Made by a program: the position numbers and the translations under genes. Positions 62,831-64,000 of a stretch of 64,000 nt of DNA are shown piece after piece. The first letter of the stretch is position 1, and each line of letters starts with the position of its first letter. Origin of the DNA: Cymbidium sinense (taxonomy: Eukaryota; Streptophyta; Magnoliopsida; Asparagales; Orchidaceae); the NCBI GenBank assembly GCA_021442155.1, contig JAKCPB010001405.1, forward strand, positions 1 through 64,000, written 5' to 3'. Under the pieces are notes generated by a model that did no database searches, was not told the origin of the DNA, and saw only the letters and a program-made list of their open reading frames with translations.

Positions 62831-64000
62831 AACCTAAACTAAATAAAACCTAAAAATAAAATAAATAAAAATACCTAAACCTAAATAAAATAAAATAAAA
62901 ACCTAAACTAAAACCTAAACCTAAACCTAAACCTAAACCAAAAAAAAAATAAAATAAAATAAAACTAAACTAAAATAAAATAAATAAAAACCTAAACTAA
63001 ACTAAAAAATAAAATAAACCTAAAAATTAATAACCTAAATAAAATGAAAACTAAATGTAAGATAAAATAAAATAAACCTAAGATAAAATAAAATAAAAAC
63101 TAAATAAAAACCTAAACCTAAAAAAATAAACCTAAAAATAAAACCTAAAAAATAAACCTAAACCTAAAATAAATAAAATAAAATAAATCTAAACCTAAAC
63201 TAAAATAAATAAAACCTAAATCAAAGCCTAAAATAAACTAAACCTAAACCCTAAACTAAATAAAATAAAATAAAATAAAATAAACCCAAACCTAAACTAA
63301 AAAAATAAAACCAAAATAAACCTAAAACCTAAACCTAAAAAAAAAAAAATTAAACCTAAACATAAAAATAAAAAATAAAAAAACCTAAACCTAAAATAAA
63401 ATAAAATAAAACTAAACTAAAAAAAATAAACATAAACCTAAACCTAAAAAAATAACCTAAAATAAAAAACATAAACTAAAATAAATAAACCTAAAATAAA
63501 TATTCTAAACTAAATAAAATAAAAATAAATGTAAATAAAAATAAAAAATAAAATTAACTAAAATAAATAAAAAATAAACTAAATAAACCTAAACCTATAG
63601 GTTTACTTAATTTAAAAAAAAAACCTAAACCCTAAATAAATAAATAAATAAATCCAAAACCTAAACCCTAAACCCTAAGCCCTAAACCATAAACCCTAAA
63701 CCTATAACCCTAAACCCTAAACCACCCTAAACTGTAAATCCCTAAACCCTAAACTCTAAACCGTACACCTTAAAACCTTAAACCCTAAACCCTAAACCCT
63801 AAACCCTAAAACCTACAACCCTAAACCCTAAACCTACAACCCTAAACCTAATCCTAAACCCTAAACCAAAACCTAAACCTAAACCTAAACCCTAAACTAA
63901 AAAACCTAAACCTAAACTAAATAAATAAGATATAAATAAATAAACCAAAACTAAATAAAATAAATCAAATCAAATAAAAACCTAAACTAAAACCTAAACC
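62831..64000 (+). repeat. Telomere-like satellite to the window end
   Basis: A complete A-rich arm (62831-63590) in the standard word order, boundary tag (CCTATAGGTTTACTTAATTT at about 63593), a CCCTAAA block with CCTACAACCCTAAA variants (63620-63895), and the beginning of the next arm. The array continues beyond the window. Confidence 0.9.

Noticed and set aside
1..64000. Regularly spaced boundary tags as a CRISPR-like array
   Set aside because: Spacing of 0.9-2.4 kb, repetitive spacers and clear plant content exclude it.
1..64000. Degenerate satellite as pure sequencing error at telomeric repeats
   Set aside because: Conserved word order between distant arms, shared private variants and a consistent LINE empty site show real structure, although some 1-3 base deletions may still be consensus errors.
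1..64000. tRNA, rRNA or other structured RNA genes
   Set aside because: No cloverleaf boxes or rRNA segments were recognised on either strand; the unique segments (662-980, 12006-13649, 42961-43780) gave nothing convincing.

Overview
The window is a block of plant heterochromatin without a single intact gene. Its matrix is a decayed telomere-like satellite built from CCCTAAA (the land-plant telomere heptamer, C-rich strand) and A-rich derivatives such as CCTAAA, ACTAAA and AAATAAA. Perfect CCCTAAA runs reach only about six units (for example near 54789-54834), so this is interstitial or subtelomeric/pericentromeric satellite and not a chromosome end. The heptamer, L1-type LINEs whose ORF1 resembles the plant DUF4283/zinc-knuckle type, a Ty3/gypsy protease remnant and copies of a plant-type glycine-rich RNA-binding protein (GRP) gene place it in a land plant, probably one with a large, repeat-rich genome. 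I cannot name the species.

Layout: 1-10.2 kb satellite, with a 0.3 kb unique insert and a small inverted piece near 1 kb; 10.2-10.65 kb first GRP retrocopy; 10.66-12 kb satellite; 12-15.8 kb foreign insert whose right half is a minus-strand gypsy remnant; 15.8-20.5 kb satellite; 20.5-29.5 kb one nearly full-length dead LINE (ORF1, endonuclease, RT, RNase H, 3.4 kb T-rich 3' region, poly-A); 29.5-41.3 kb satellite with two more GRP retrocopies; 41.3-44.2 kb a GRP copy split by a 2.4 kb AT-rich insert; 44.2-52.2 kb a tandem array of about 4.0 kb composite units, each a GRP retrocopy, telomere-like DNA and a 5'-truncated LINE; 52.2-57.7 kb satellite with three more GRP copies; 57.7-60.76 kb a different TAA/ACTAA-rich simple repeat containing its own 0.8-0.9 kb tandem duplication; 60.76-62.83 kb the 5' part of another LINE; 62.83-64 kb satellite.

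The satellite is more ordered than it first looks. Blocks of CCCTAAA alternate with A-rich arms whose word order is conserved, and the junction carries a short non-telomeric tag, about CTACTRGTTTACTTAATTT, found some twenty times. A 3.6 kb higher-order unit is duplicated at 29.5-33.2 and 33.2-35 kb, with the tail of an earlier copy at 18.7-20.5 kb. The full-length LINE sits inside the earlier copy, and the later copy preserves the matching unoccupied site near 33.15 kb.

All four LINE pieces and all nine GRP pieces point the same way. Where a poly-A tail survives it runs directly into CCCTAAA-type DNA. This suggests TTTAGGG DNA served as primer/target for LINE retrotransposition, that the LINE machinery copied a GRP mRNA in trans, and that unequal exchange then amplified the products as part of the satellite. 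None of the ORFs appears functional. Conclusions rest on reading by eye; no alignments were run.
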